Shown: positions 7,552 to 16,516, numbered from the stretch's first letter. The stretch: DNA of 64,000 bases from JAYRSJ01 sp041920215 (GCA_041920215.1 JAYRSJ010000001.1:124001-188000), one strand, 5' to 3'. Made by a program: numbers and translations. Notes: a model not told the origin generated them from the letters alone.

Positions 7552-8463
7552 TCAGCCGACGCGCCATTCGTCGCGCGGACCCAGGCCCTGCGGCGACCGC
7601 ATCGTGTCGCCCAGCAGGCGGGCCCGCCACCAGGCGCTGCTCACCTGGGCGATCAGGGCCTGATGGCGCGCCGCCTGCGCCTGCGCCTCAGCGGGCCGGC
7701 GCTGCAATGGCCGGCGCTCGGACGCGCCGCCAAAAGTGCTGTGGTCGGCACCGTCCAGCCAGAGTTCGGCCTTGGCGCCGGCCGGCAGCGCATCGAAGAC
7801 CTCGCGACGGTAGTCGCCGCGCTCCTCCGCACCCAGGGGATTGCCGTCCAGGCTACCGGTCAAGCCCAGCAGCGGGCGCCGGATCGCGCGCAGCGAGGCT
7901 GCCCCGGCCTCGCCCACCGCTGGACTGAAGGCCGCGAAGGCGTGCAAACGTGCCTCGCTCAGCGAGCGACCGTCGGCAAAAAGCCGCCCCGCCAGCGCCA
8001 GCGTGGTCTGCGCGCCAAAGGAGTGGCCGGCCATGCCCACCGCCTCCAGGCGCAGACGCCGCCAGGGTGTCTCGCCACTCCGCTGCGCCAGCGTATCCAG
8101 CACAAAGCCCACATCCGCGCAGCGCGCCTGCAGCTGCTCGCCATTGGCCGCCCGCCTGAGCGCCCGCGGGCCCTGACGCAGCAGCGCGCTGTCGCTGCCG
8201 GCATGCTGCAGCTGCAGCACCGCGAAACCGGCCGCCTGCCAGGCCCGCGCCCACAGCTCGCCGGCGTCCAGATTGCCGCCCAGCCCATGCGAGAACAGGA
8301 TCAGCGGGCAGTCGCCCTCGCCCGCAGGCAGGCGCAGCCGCAGTGGCAGGCTGCGCTGGCGGCGCGGGTCGAACAACTGCAGGTCCTGCGGCTGAGCCCG
8401 CGCAGGGACGGACGGCAGCCAGGCCGCCGCAGCGGCCAGACCAAGAAGAGGGCGGCGTTGCAT
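7552..8463 (-). CDS. Exported alpha/beta hydrolase
   Basis: A 303-residue protein with a signal peptide (MQRRPLLGLAAAAAWLPSVPARA) and a dienelactone-hydrolase/PAF-acetylhydrolase-like alpha/beta fold. It has the oxyanion region LFSHGLGG, the nucleophile elbow GHSFGA in the middle of the chain, an aspartate candidate in LTGSLDGNPLG and the catalytic histidine candidate in LDGADHSTFGG. The protein is probably periplasmic or secreted and cleaves an ester or similar bond. The substrate is not predictable. It stands alone between pssA and the EamA transporter gene. Confidence 0.85.
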   Translation of the reverse strand: MQRRPLLGLAAAAAWLPSVPARAQPQDLQLFDPRRQRSLPLRLRLPAGEGDCPLILFSHGLGGNLDAGELWARAWQAAGFAVLQLQHAGSDSALLRQGPRALRRAANGEQLQARCADVGFVLDTLAQRSGETPWRRLRLEAVGMAGHSFGAQTTLALAGRLFADGRSLSEARLHAFAAFSPAVGEAGAASLRAIRRPLLGLTGSLDGNPLGAEERGDYRREVFDALPAGAKAELWLDGADHSTFGGASERRPLQRRPAEAQAQAARHQALIAQVSSAWWRARLLGDTMRSPQGLGPRDEWRVG

Positions 8464-8522
8464 GCGGCGATTGTTATCGCGCGGTACACCCTGCCGCGCC
8501 CCGCTTACCGTTCTTTACCCGT

Positions 8523-9488
8523 TCATCCGCCCCGCTGGCGCGGCTTGATGCGCAGCGCCCAGATCACGCCGGCCACCAGCAGCGCGATGCCCAGCAGGGT
8601 CAGGCCCTGCGGTGCGGCGCCCCGCAACACAAAGGCATAGGCCAGGGCCGACAGGGTCTCGAACACGATCAGCTGGCCCACCAGGCTGGTGGGCAGGCGC
8701 TGGCTGGCCTCGTTCCAGCACAGCGTGCCCAGCCAGGAGGCCAACAGGCCCACCGCCAGCATCAGGCCCAGATAGGCCCAGGGCCTTGGCCCCAGCGGCA
8801 GCGCGAACTCAGTCGCCAGCAGGCCGCCGGCCTGCAGCAGCGGCAGCAGCGCCAGCCCGGCCAGCGCCATCGGCAGCGTCACCAGGCCCTGGGCGGTGGC
8901 CCAGGCACGCGGGCTGCGCTCGCTGTGGGCACGCAGCCAGTCGGCATTGCGTATCGGGTACCAGGTCCAGCAGACCACCGCCGCCACCGCCAGCAGGGCG
9001 CCCTCGGCGTAGCGGCGCAGGGTCGCTGCCTCGGCGCCCCGTGCCAGCAGCGCCGCCAGCTCGACCTGGTTGACGCAGGCGATGCCGGCGGCGATCAGGG
9101 CCAGCGAGGGCGCCAGCCGGCCCCAGGGCAGATGGCCGTCACGCCGGTGGTCGCGCAGATTCGAGCTGATCGCGATCACCACCGGCAGCGTGCCGATGAT
9201 GACTGTGGGCAAGGGCCCCCCAGCGCGCTGGATCGCGGCCGACAGGCACAGGTAGTAGAGGAAATTGCCGATCGCGCTGAGCTTGGCCGCCTCCAGCCAG
9301 TCGGCCCGCCGCAGCTCGCGCAGGCCGCGCCAGTCCATCGCCGCCAGCGGCAGCGCGATCAGGCCGAAGGCCAGGTAGCGGCCCACGGTCAGCAGCGCGG
9401 CCGGATAGTCGGGCAGCAGCAGCGGTGCGACAAAGACCAGGCCCCACATCAGGCCAGCCGCCAGGGCGAACAGGGTTCCAGCAAACAT
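8523..9488 (-). CDS. EamA/DMT-family exporter
   Basis: A 321-residue inner-membrane protein with about ten hydrophobic helices in two repeats, matching the drug/metabolite transporter (EamA, multidrug-resistance efflux) family. The first helix MFAGTLFALAAGLMWGLVFVAP and the helix pairs around IGNFLYYLCLSAAIQ and GQLIVFETLSALAYAF are typical. It lies 13 bases behind the AraC-family regulator gene on the same strand, so the two are probably co-transcribed and the regulator may control export of its own inducer. The substrate (amino acid, drug or metabolite) is unknown. Confidence 0.87.
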   Translation of the reverse strand: MFAGTLFALAAGLMWGLVFVAPLLLPDYPAALLTVGRYLAFGLIALPLAAMDWRGLRELRRADWLEAAKLSAIGNFLYYLCLSAAIQRAGGPLPTVIIGTLPVVIAISSNLRDHRRDGHLPWGRLAPSLALIAAGIACVNQVELAALLARGAEAATLRRYAEGALLAVAAVVCWTWYPIRNADWLRAHSERSPRAWATAQGLVTLPMALAGLALLPLLQAGGLLATEFALPLGPRPWAYLGLMLAVGLLASWLGTLCWNEASQRLPTSLVGQLIVFETLSALAYAFVLRGAAPQGLTLLGIALLVAGVIWALRIKPRQRGG

Positions 9489-9501
9489 GGCCCACTGTCG
9501 C

Positions 9502-10341
9502 TCAGCGGCCGGGCCGCGGTCTTGTACCCAGTTGCTGCTGGTAGCGGCCCGGCGTCAGGCCGTAGCGACGCTGGAAGGCGCGGTTCAGATGCGATTGGTC
9601 GGCCAGGCCCACGGCCGCGGCCACTGCGGCCGGTGCCTGGCCCGCGGCCAGCCGGCGCTTGGCCTCATGCAGGCGCAGGGCCATCAGCTGCTGCTGTGGC
9701 GTGGCGTGCTGCTGGGCCTTGAAGCTGCGCAGGAAGTGGAAGGGGCTCAGCCCGGCCACCGCCGCCAGCTGCTCCAGCGTCAGCACCTGGTCCAGATGGG
9801 CCCGCATGAAATCGAGCACCGGCGCGAAACGCGCCGCCGCCGCCGCGCCGGGCAGGCGGCCGGGCCGCGCATGGCGGCGCAGGCCCTGCACCAGCTGCAG
9901 CAGCGCGCTGTCGAAGGCCAGCGGCTGATCCGCCGCGGCCCACAACGCCCCCATCAAGCGGGCCGCCTCGGCCGCGCTGGCGGCGTCCTCGGCCACCGCA
10001 GCATCGAAGAGCCAGCCGCGTTCGCCGCTGAGCTCGTCCAGCAGTGCCGGCGCCAGGTAGACCATGCGGTAGCCCCAGGCCTCGGGCGTGCCGGCCCGGC
10101 CGGTGTGGATGTCCTCGGGGTTCATCAGCATCAGGCTGGCACGCGGTGCCAGATGCTCGCCGCCACGCCAGCGAAAACGCCCCACGCCGGCGGTGATGGC
10201 CCCCAGGCCATAGGCCTCGTGGGTGTGCGGATCGAACTGGTGGCGCAGGATGGAGGCTTGGTACAGCTCCACCCCGGCACGGTGGGCGGGGCGCCGGTAG
10301 CGGGCTTGATCGCTGTCATGTTCGAACTGCATGGCCGGCAT
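9502..10341 (-). CDS. AraC-family transcriptional regulator
   Basis: A 279-residue regulator. The N-terminal half is a cupin-like ligand-binding domain (HQFDPHTHEAYGLGAITAG, then LMLMNPEDIHTG). The C-terminal half carries two helix-turn-helix motifs of the AraC type: LTLEQLAAVAGLSPFHFLRSFK and, nearer the end, a second helix-turn-helix with the family signature DQSHLNRAFQRRYGLTPGRYQ. The pattern of a sensing cupin plus AraC DNA-binding domain next to an exporter is common for metabolite-responsive efflux control. A second ATG three codons in (10332) is equally possible as start. It is transcribed divergently from the response-regulator gene at 10416. Confidence 0.92.
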   Translation of the reverse strand: MPAMQFEHDSDQARYRRPAHRAGVELYQASILRHQFDPHTHEAYGLGAITAGVGRFRWRGGEHLAPRASLMLMNPEDIHTGRAGTPEAWGYRMVYLAPALLDELSGERGWLFDAAVAEDAASAAEAARLMGALWAAADQPLAFDSALLQLVQGLRRHARPGRLPGAAAAARFAPVLDFMRAHLDQVLTLEQLAAVAGLSPFHFLRSFKAQQHATPQQQLMALRLHEAKRRLAAGQAPAAVAAAVGLADQSHLNRAFQRRYGLTPGRYQQQLGTRPRPGR

Positions 10342-10415
10342 GATCGCTCATCCGCCAGGCGGCGCAGCCGGCGCGATTGCAACGATACTGGCACCCAGTT
10401 ATCGACAAGCGTCCC

Positions 10416-11432
10416 ATGCTGCCCTCCTCCCCCAGTCCGCTCACGATTCTGGTCGTCGACGACCAGAGCGCCGCCCGCGTCGCCGTTGTGGCCGAGCTGG
10501 ACCGCGCCGGCCATCGCGCGCTGGAAGCCGACAGCGCGGAATGGGCGCTGGAGCTGTTCAAACGCTACCGGCCCGATCTGGTGCTGCTGGACATCGAGAT
10601 GCCCAGCCATGACGGCTACTGGACCGCCCAGCAGATCCGCGCCGCCGAGCCGGGAGGCTGGACGCCCATCATCTTTCTGTCGCAGCGCGATCAGGCCCAG
10701 GACGTCTGGCGCGGCATCGAGGCCGGCGGTGACGACTATCTGGTCAAGCCGGTCTCGCCGATGATCCTGCATGCCAAGCTGCGCGCGATGCAGCGCCTGC
10801 TGGGCATGCGCCAGCGTCTGGTGCAGCTCTCGGAGGAGCTGCGCCAGGCCAATGCCCAGCTGAAGCAGATTTCCAGCCTCGACGCGCTGACCGGCCTGAT
10901 GAACCGCCGCGCGCTGGACGAGCGCCTGCACGAGCAGATCGAGCTGTCGCGCCGCGAGGGCCAGCCCCTGACCCTGGTGCTGTGCGATGTTGACCATTTC
11001 AAGCGCTACAACGACAGCCTGGGCCATATCGAGGGTGACCGCTGCCTGCAGCGGGTGGCCGGGCTGCTGCGCGACGCCTGCCGCCGCCCCACCGACTGCG
11101 TCGGCCGCTATGGCGGCGAAGAGTTCGCGCTGATCCTGCCCAACACGCCGCGCTCCGGCGCGATGACCTATGCGCGTGCGCTGATCCGCGCGATGGAGCT
11201 GGCGGCCCTGCCCCACCCTGATTCAGAGATCGCTCCACATGTGACGCTGTCGGGTGGCATCACCACCTGCCTGGCCGACGCCAGCACCACCGCCGAGGGC
11301 CTGTTGATGCGCGCCGACGACGCGCTCTACAACGCCAAGGCCCATGGCCGCAACCGCTTCTTCAGCTACGAGATGCAGATGGACACGCTGGAGCAGCGCC
11401 AGGGCCTGCGCGGCGGCGGCACCGGACGCTGA
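10416..11432 (+). CDS. Response regulator with diguanylate cyclase output
   Basis: A 338-residue WspR/PleD-like protein. The receiver domain has the acidic pair DD at 15-16, phospho-acceptor D59 in LVLLDIEMP and the conserved lysine in LVKPVS near 111. A coiled-coil linker (LSEELRQANAQLKQIS) leads to a GGDEF domain starting DALTGLMNRR. The active site is GGEEF near 233-237, and RPTD five residues earlier gives an RxxD I-site. Phosphorylation should switch on cyclic di-GMP synthesis. The partner histidine kinase is not in the window. The ATG at MLPSSP was preferred to an upstream TTG. Confidence 0.93.
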   Translation: MLPSSPSPLTILVVDDQSAARVAVVAELDRAGHRALEADSAEWALELFKRYRPDLVLLDIEMPSHDGYWTAQQIRAAEPGGWTPIIFLSQRDQAQDVWRGIEAGGDDYLVKPVSPMILHAKLRAMQRLLGMRQRLVQLSEELRQANAQLKQISSLDALTGLMNRRALDERLHEQIELSRREGQPLTLVLCDVDHFKRYNDSLGHIEGDRCLQRVAGLLRDACRRPTDCVGRYGGEEFALILPNTPRSGAMTYARALIRAMELAALPHPDSEIAPHVTLSGGITTCLADASTTAEGLLMRADDALYNAKAHGRNRFFSYEMQMDTLEQRQGLRGGGTGR

Positions 11433-11455
11433 GCGCCTGCAGCCGGGCAGCCCGG

Positions 11456-12010
11456 TCAGCGCCGCGGCGGCTCGACCAGGCTGAGCTGCGGTCGCTGCGG
11501 CCGCTGCGAGCCCAGCGCCAGGCGGGCCTGCTGGCTCAGATCGGCGCCGCTCATCCCGTCCTCGCGATAGACCGCCAGCCCCAGGCGCAACTCCAGTTGC
11601 ACGCGCTGCGCCTCCAGCCCGAAGGGCTCGGCCAGCGCCTTGCGCATGCGCTCGCGCACCACCTCGGCCTCCTTGCGCCCGGCCTCCATCAGCACCAGCC
11701 CAAACAGCCCGGGGCCGCATTGAGTCAGCAGATCGTTGCCGCGCAGGCGTCCCGCCAGACGCGCCCCCACCGCCTTGCGCAGGCCGGCCTCCAGCGCATC
11801 GCCCAGGGCTGTGCCGTCCCTGCGCGGTTCGATCTCGATCAGCAGCAGCGCGGCGCTGCAGCCATAGCGCCGGCACTGGCCCAGCTGGCGATCCAGCAGC
11901 TGGACCAGCGCCGCGATATCGGCCAGCGTGCGCAGCGCCGCCGTCGGGCGCCGGCCCGCCGGTCCGTCCTGTGATCCTTCATTGCCCTCAACGATGTTCA
12001 TCTTCTGCAT
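11456..12010 (-). CDS. Degenerate GGDEF-domain protein
   Basis: A 184-residue protein whose main part follows the secondary-structure order of a GGDEF domain (LADIAALVQLLDRQL, AALLLIEIEPR, then a helix pair, then RLGLAVYREDGMSGADL, then a final helix). The catalytic loop reads TQCGPGLFGLVL where active enzymes have GG(D/E)EF, and the metal-binding aspartate region is replaced by EIEPRRDG. It is therefore unlikely to make cyclic di-GMP. It may bind a nucleotide or act as a structural partner. It is convergent with the active diguanylate cyclase gene at 10416. No other domain is visible. Confidence 0.72.
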   Translation of the reverse strand: MQKMNIVEGNEGSQDGPAGRRPTAALRTLADIAALVQLLDRQLGQCRRYGCSAALLLIEIEPRRDGTALGDALEAGLRKAVGARLAGRLRGNDLLTQCGPGLFGLVLMEAGRKEAEVVRERMRKALAEPFGLEAQRVQLELRLGLAVYREDGMSGADLSQQARLALGSQRPQRPQLSLVEPPRR

Positions 12011-12213
12011 GGTCGGCTGACGCTGGCTGTGTAGGTGAGGGTCACGGTGCGGCCGCATCAGTCGCCGCCTACGGCTTGTGCAGACGCGCCCCCCCTGTTA
12101 CTGCATCGGCACACCATGCCCTCCCTGGATAAAACGCAGCGCCGGGCAAGAACCCGACATCCGCCGGCCCCATCCCCTGCTAGAGTCCGCCCTGCCTCTG
12201 CACCCCCCTCACG

Positions 12214-12768
12214 ATGAGCGAGATCACCACCCTGCTGCGCGCCGCCGGTCACGGCGACCAACAGGCCGCCGATCAGGTGGTGCGTCTGCTTTACGCCGAT
12301 CTGCAGCGCCTGGCCCGCCAGCGCCTGTACCAGGCCGGCCAGCCCACCGCGCTGAACCCCACCGCGCTGGTGCATGAAAGCTGGCTGCATCTGCAGCGCG
12401 CCGGCCAGCTGGACTTTCCCGACCGCCGGCATTTCCTCGCCTATGCGGCGCGCACCATGCGCAATATCGTCATCGACCTGATCCGCAGCCGCCGGGCCGA
12501 GCGCCACGGCGGGGCGCTGCAGCAGGTGACCTTCAGCACCGCCATCGCCGAGCTGGCACCACAGCGCGACGAGGAGGTTCTGAAGGTGCACGAGGCCCTG
12601 CAGGAGCTGGCCGCGCTGGAGCCGCGCCTGGCCCAGGTGGTGGAGATGCGCTATTTCGGCGGCCTGCTGGAGAGCGAGATCGCCGAGGCCCTGGACATCA
12701 CCGAGCGCACCGTGCAGCGCGACTGGGCCAAGGCCAGGCTTTTCCTCGCGATGGCGCTGAAAGACTGA
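12214..12768 (+). CDS. ECF sigma factor paired with Ser/Thr kinase
   Basis: A 184-residue sigma-70-family ECF factor. Region 2 includes LLYADLQRLARQRLY and ESWLHL, then HFLAYAARTMRNIVIDLIRSRRAERHGG. Region 4 has ALEPRLAQVVEMRYFGGLLESEIAEALDITERTVQRDW, a helix-turn-helix for the -35 element (quoted in part). The NPTALVHESW stretch and the pairing with a large TPR-containing Ser/Thr kinase match the ECF subgroup often linked to protein kinases rather than to classical anti-sigma factors. Its stop overlaps the kinase start by one base, so the two are co-transcribed and probably translationally coupled. Activation by phosphorylation is inference from family knowledge. Confidence 0.93.
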   Translation: MSEITTLLRAAGHGDQQAADQVVRLLYADLQRLARQRLYQAGQPTALNPTALVHESWLHLQRAGQLDFPDRRHFLAYAARTMRNIVIDLIRSRRAERHGGALQQVTFSTAIAELAPQRDEEVLKVHEALQELAALEPRLAQVVEMRYFGGLLESEIAEALDITERTVQRDWAKARLFLAMALKD

Positions 12769-15455
12769 TGGCCATCGACAAGACGCGCTGGCTGCGCCTG
12801 AGCCCCCTGCTGGACGAGCTGCTGGACCTGCAGCCGGGGCCACGTCTTGCCCGTCTGGCTGCGCTGCGGGCGCAGGACCCGACCCTGGCCGGGGAACTGG
12901 AGGCGCTGCTGCAGGAGCAAGACGCGCTGCAGGAGCTGCCCTTTCTGAACGAACCGGTGCTGCCGCGCGAGCTGGCCACCGCCGGCCAGCAGGTGGGCGC
13001 CTATACGCTGGAGCACGAGCTGGGCCGCGGCGGTATGGGCAGCGTCTGGCTGGCGCGCCGTACCGATGGCCGCTTCGACGGCCAGGTGGCGATCAAGTTC
13101 CTGGCCAGCGGCCTGTTCGGCCGCGGCGATGCCGGCCGCTTCGCCCGCGAGGGCCAGATCCTGGCCCGCCTGGCCCATCCGCATATCGCGCGCCTGCTGG
13201 ACGCCGGCGTGATCGACGGGCACAGCGCCGGCCAGCAGCCCTATCTGGTGCTCGAGTATGTGCAGGGCGAGCCCATCGACCGCTACTGCCAGCAGCAGGC
13301 GCTGGATCTGCGCCAGCGGGTGCAGCTCTTTCTCGACGTGCTGGCGGCAGTGGCCCATGCCCACAACCGCCTGATCCTGCATCGCGATCTGAAGCCCAGC
13401 AACATCCTGGTCAGCCAGAGCGGCGAGGTCAAGCTGCTGGACTTCGGCATCGCCAAGCTGCTGCATGAAGACGGCGAGGACGGCGGCGGCAGCCGTGGTG
13501 CCGCCACCGAGCTGACCCGCCAGGCTGGCCGCGCCTTCACCCCGCAGTACGCCGCGCCCGAACAGGTGCAGGGCGGCGATGTGACCACCGCCACCGATGT
13601 CTACGCGCTAGGCGTGCTGCTCTATCTGCTGCTGGCCGGCAGCCATCCGACACTGGGCCTGCAGGGCGATCCCAAGACCGCCGGCTCGGCGCTGGAGCAG
13701 CTGCGCACCGTCGTCGAGGTCGAGCCGCGCCGGCTCTCGGACGCCGCCCGCGCCCGCCTGGGCAGGAAGGCCGCGCTGCTGCTGCGCGGCGATCTGGACA
13801 CCATCGTCGCCAAGGCGCTGAAGAAGGCCCCGACCGAGCGCTACGAGAACGCCGCCGCACTGGCCGACGAGCTGCGCCGCTGGCTGGCCGACGAGCCCAT
13901 CGCGGCCCGGCCCGACAGCCGCCGCTATGTGTTCGCCAAGTTCCTGCGCCGCCACCGCCTGGGCGTGGCGGCCGGCAGTGCGGTGACGCTGGCCCTGGCC
14001 GGGGGGCTGGGCCTGGCCCTGCTCAAGGAACGCGAGGCCCAGGCCCAGCGCGAGCAGGCCGAGGGCCTGATCGAATTCATGCTGGGCGATCTGCGCAAGA
14101 AGCTGGAGCCGGTGGGGCGGCTGGATGTGCTGGATGCGGTGGGCAGCCAGGCGCTGCGCTACTACGGGGCCCAGGCCCCGGACCGGCTGGACGCCGACTC
14201 GCTGGGCCGCCGCGCCCGCGCCCTGCACCTGATGGGCGAGATGGCCGAGCTGCGCGGCCGGCTGGACGAGGCCCAGCTGCTGTTCCGCCAGGCCGCCGAG
14301 AGCACGGCCGAGCTGATGGCGCGCGACCCCGGCAACAGCCAGCGCATCTTCGATCACTCGCAAAGCGCCTTCTGGGTCGGCTATATCGCGCTGGCGCGCA
14401 GCCATCTGCCCGAGGCGCGGCAGATGTTCGAGACCTATCTGCGGCTGGCGCAGCAGCTGACGCGCAGTGCGCCGGACAACCAGAGCTGGCGCGGCGAGGA
14501 AGCCTCGGCCCATCTCAATCTGGGCGTGCTGCTGATCAAGACCGGCGAGTCCGACGCCGCGCTGCAGTCGCTGCAGCGGGCGCGCCAGCTCTGGGAGCCG
14601 ATGCTGGCCAGCGATGCCTCGGTGCTGCCGGCGCTGGCCACCGCGCTGGGCTGGAGCGCCAAGGTGCACCAGTCGGTCGGCGACTATGCCGCCGCGCTGG
14701 AGGTGCAGTTCGCCAAGATGAAGCTGGCCAAATCGGCCAGCGACTTCGACAGCAATGCGGCCCTGCGCGATCTCTTCGCCAATGCGCATGACGAGGCCGC
14801 GCAGCTGCAGCTGGCGCTGGACCGGCGCGAGGCGGCGGCGGCGCATGGCGTGACCGCCGCCGAGGTCTATGCGGCCCTGCATCAGTCCGAGACCGACAAC
14901 CTGGACTGGTTGTCCAAATGGTGCTTCGCCCAGCTACATCTGGCCGAAGCGCGGTTCTATGAGGGCCGGCACAACGAGGCCTTGACGCTGCTACAGGCGG
15001 TCGCCCCCCAGCTGGAGCGGCTGCTGGCCAAGGACAGCGGCAAAAGCCTCTGGCAGGTCCATCTGCGCGGCCAGTTCCTCGCACTGCAGGCGCGGTTGGG
15101 CCCAGCGCCGGGCCAGCCGCCAATCGCTGGCATGGAGGCCTTCGTCGCCGACCTGGCCGGCCTCGCCGCGGCCGGCCAGATGCCGGCCGCCGAGAGCCTG
15201 CGGGTGATCGCCGATGTGCGGCTGCTGCTGGGCGATGCGCTGGCCGCCGCCGGGCGCCCGGACCGCGCGCAGACGCAATGGCAGCAGGCCCTCGACCTGC
15301 TGGCGCAGGAAACCGTCCAGGATCCGCAGCGGCTGGCCCTGCAGGCCTTGCTGCACCAGCGCCTGGGGCAGCAGCGCGAGCGCCGGCTGCTGATCGAGAC
15401 ATTGCGCGGCTCCGCGCTGCGCCACCCGCGCTATGCCGAGGCACTGAACGGTTAA
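12768..15455 (+). CDS. Membrane-anchored Ser/Thr protein kinase with TPR-like repeats
   Basis: An 895-residue kinase of the Hanks (PknB-like) type. The glycine loop GRGGMG is at 86-91, the ATP lysine K110 sits in VAIKF, the catalytic loop HRDLKPSN at 205-212 and the DFG motif at 225-227, so the enzyme should be active. A single membrane helix lies near 400-420 (LGVAAGSAVTLALAGGLGLALL). Past it, a long helical region with TPR-like repeats (for example around AELRGRLDEAQLLFRQAA) probably faces the periplasm and could sense a ligand or envelope state. It follows the ECF sigma gene with a one-base overlap. It likely controls that sigma factor or the small protein encoded 51 bases downstream. Confidence 0.93.
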   Translation: MAIDKTRWLRLSPLLDELLDLQPGPRLARLAALRAQDPTLAGELEALLQEQDALQELPFLNEPVLPRELATAGQQVGAYTLEHELGRGGMGSVWLARRTDGRFDGQVAIKFLASGLFGRGDAGRFAREGQILARLAHPHIARLLDAGVIDGHSAGQQPYLVLEYVQGEPIDRYCQQQALDLRQRVQLFLDVLAAVAHAHNRLILHRDLKPSNILVSQSGEVKLLDFGIAKLLHEDGEDGGGSRGAATELTRQAGRAFTPQYAAPEQVQGGDVTTATDVYALGVLLYLLLAGSHPTLGLQGDPKTAGSALEQLRTVVEVEPRRLSDAARARLGRKAALLLRGDLDTIVAKALKKAPTERYENAAALADELRRWLADEPIAARPDSRRYVFAKFLRRHRLGVAAGSAVTLALAGGLGLALLKEREAQAQREQAEGLIEFMLGDLRKKLEPVGRLDVLDAVGSQALRYYGAQAPDRLDADSLGRRARALHLMGEMAELRGRLDEAQLLFRQAAESTAELMARDPGNSQRIFDHSQSAFWVGYIALARSHLPEARQMFETYLRLAQQLTRSAPDNQSWRGEEASAHLNLGVLLIKTGESDAALQSLQRARQLWEPMLASDASVLPALATALGWSAKVHQSVGDYAAALEVQFAKMKLAKSASDFDSNAALRDLFANAHDEAAQLQLALDRREAAAAHGVTAAEVYAALHQSETDNLDWLSKWCFAQLHLAEARFYEGRHNEALTLLQAVAPQLERLLAKDSGKSLWQVHLRGQFLALQARLGPAPGQPPIAGMEAFVADLAGLAAAGQMPAAESLRVIADVRLLLGDALAAAGRPDRAQTQWQQALDLLAQETVQDPQRLALQALLHQRLGQQRERRLLIETLRGSALRHPRYAEALNG

Positions 15456-15506
15456 AGTCGCGCGGTCCGAATCCGCAACCCAAGCCCACCTCAGGAAGGC
15501 ATCAAT

Positions 15507-15851
15507 ATGGATGAGCAACAGGCCCTGGTACTGACCGTCACCGTCAGCGGCAATCCGCCGCTGCCCACGATCACGGTGAGCCCGGATCCGGTCAATGTGA
15601 ATGCCGCGAACTCGCTGCTGGTCTTCAATCTAGCCACCCCGGGCTGGCAGTTCCCGACCGAGGGCGCGATCAGCTTCCAGCTGCCTGCGATCGACGAGTT
15701 CCCCTCGCTCTGGTACATCGGTCCGCAGCAGATTGCGCTGCTGGACGTCTGCAACCAAGCCGGCCAGTACCGCTACTGGCTGTCGGTGCAGCACCAGGAG
15801 AGCAAGCAGATCTTCAGGCACGACCCCTATATCAAGAACGGCTCGGTCTGA
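15507..15851 (+). CDS. Small hypothetical protein of the ECF-kinase locus
   Basis: A 114-residue protein rich in beta-strand residues (LVLTVTVSGNP, TITVSPDPVNVN, SLLVFNLATPGWQF), with no signal peptide or membrane helix. The overall look is a single small beta-sandwich ending in DPYIKNGSV. The ribosome site AGGAAGG sits seven bases before the ATG. It follows the kinase gene by 51 bases on the same strand, so it is probably the third member of the operon. It could be a phosphorylation target, a regulator or the output of the sigma factor. I do not recognise the family. Confidence 0.75.
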   Translation: MDEQQALVLTVTVSGNPPLPTITVSPDPVNVNAANSLLVFNLATPGWQFPTEGAISFQLPAIDEFPSLWYIGPQQIALLDVCNQAGQYRYWLSVQHQESKQIFRHDPYIKNGSV

Positions 15852-15874
15852 GTGGGGCCAGGCGGGCATGGCGC

Positions 15875-16417
15875 TCAGTCGCCGTCCCGCCCCCAGGGCA
15901 GCGGGCTCGCCTTGCGTTCGCTGCCCTTGCGGGTACGCAGCACGGCCTCGAAGCCCTGGCTGCCGCCGTTCAGCGCCGCGGTCATCAAGCCCTGCAGATC
16001 GTCGAGGCTGAGGGCCTCGGCATCGCGGCGAAACTGCTTGATCGCCTGCGCCAGCAGCTCGCGCGAGACCGAGCCATGGCTCAGCTGCACGGCCAGCATC
16101 GCGCTGTACAGGTCGGGATAGATCGCGCAGATCGTCTTGATGCGGCGCAGCGCCTCGGCCGGGCCGTGGCGCCGCTGCGGATCCATCCAGCAGACATCAT
16201 CATCATCATCGTCGTCGGCCGCCGTGGCCGCCTGCGCCTGCAGCGCAGCGATGCGCGCCAGCAGCCAGTCGCTGTCGCCGCTGGCTGCGGCCTGCTGATC
16301 GAGGGCGCTCAGCGCCGCAGCGTCGGGCTCGGCCTGGCCGCAGCGCTACAGCGCCAGCGCAGCCAGGCGCGCACCGGGCCCTTCCGCGACGGTGTCGGCT
16401 CGTAGTGGATCGCTCAT
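15875..16417 (-). pseudogene. Hypothetical gene interrupted by an in-frame amber codon
   Basis: An open frame starting with ATG at 16417 (MSDPLRADTVAEG) runs in one phase to a stop at 15875, broken only by a TAG at 16348-16346, which is codon 24. Both sides of the TAG have the same Ala/Leu-rich, high-GC codon character, and the frame does not shift, so a single-base nonsense change (for example from CAG or TGG) is the simplest reading. After the stop come an acidic run of seven Asp codons and the MDPQRR segment, from which a 103-residue remnant could still be translated. The remnant is helical (YPDLYSAMLAVQLSHGSVS, LLAQAIKQFRRDAEAL). The function is unknown. A sequencing error is possible. 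Confidence 0.6.
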
Positions 16418-16516
16418 GGGCCAGACCCTCCGATCGGCCTATGCCGGCCGTGCAACCCTCTTATCGGCTCGCCGCCGCTGCAGATGAAGCATAGCGGCAG
16501 CCGCACAGCAGGAACT

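Noticed and set aside
16194..16216. Short (ATC)n repeat, considered as a microsatellite or mini CRISPR-like repeat
   Set aside because: It is a run of Asp codons inside the interrupted gene; there are no spacers and no cas genes.
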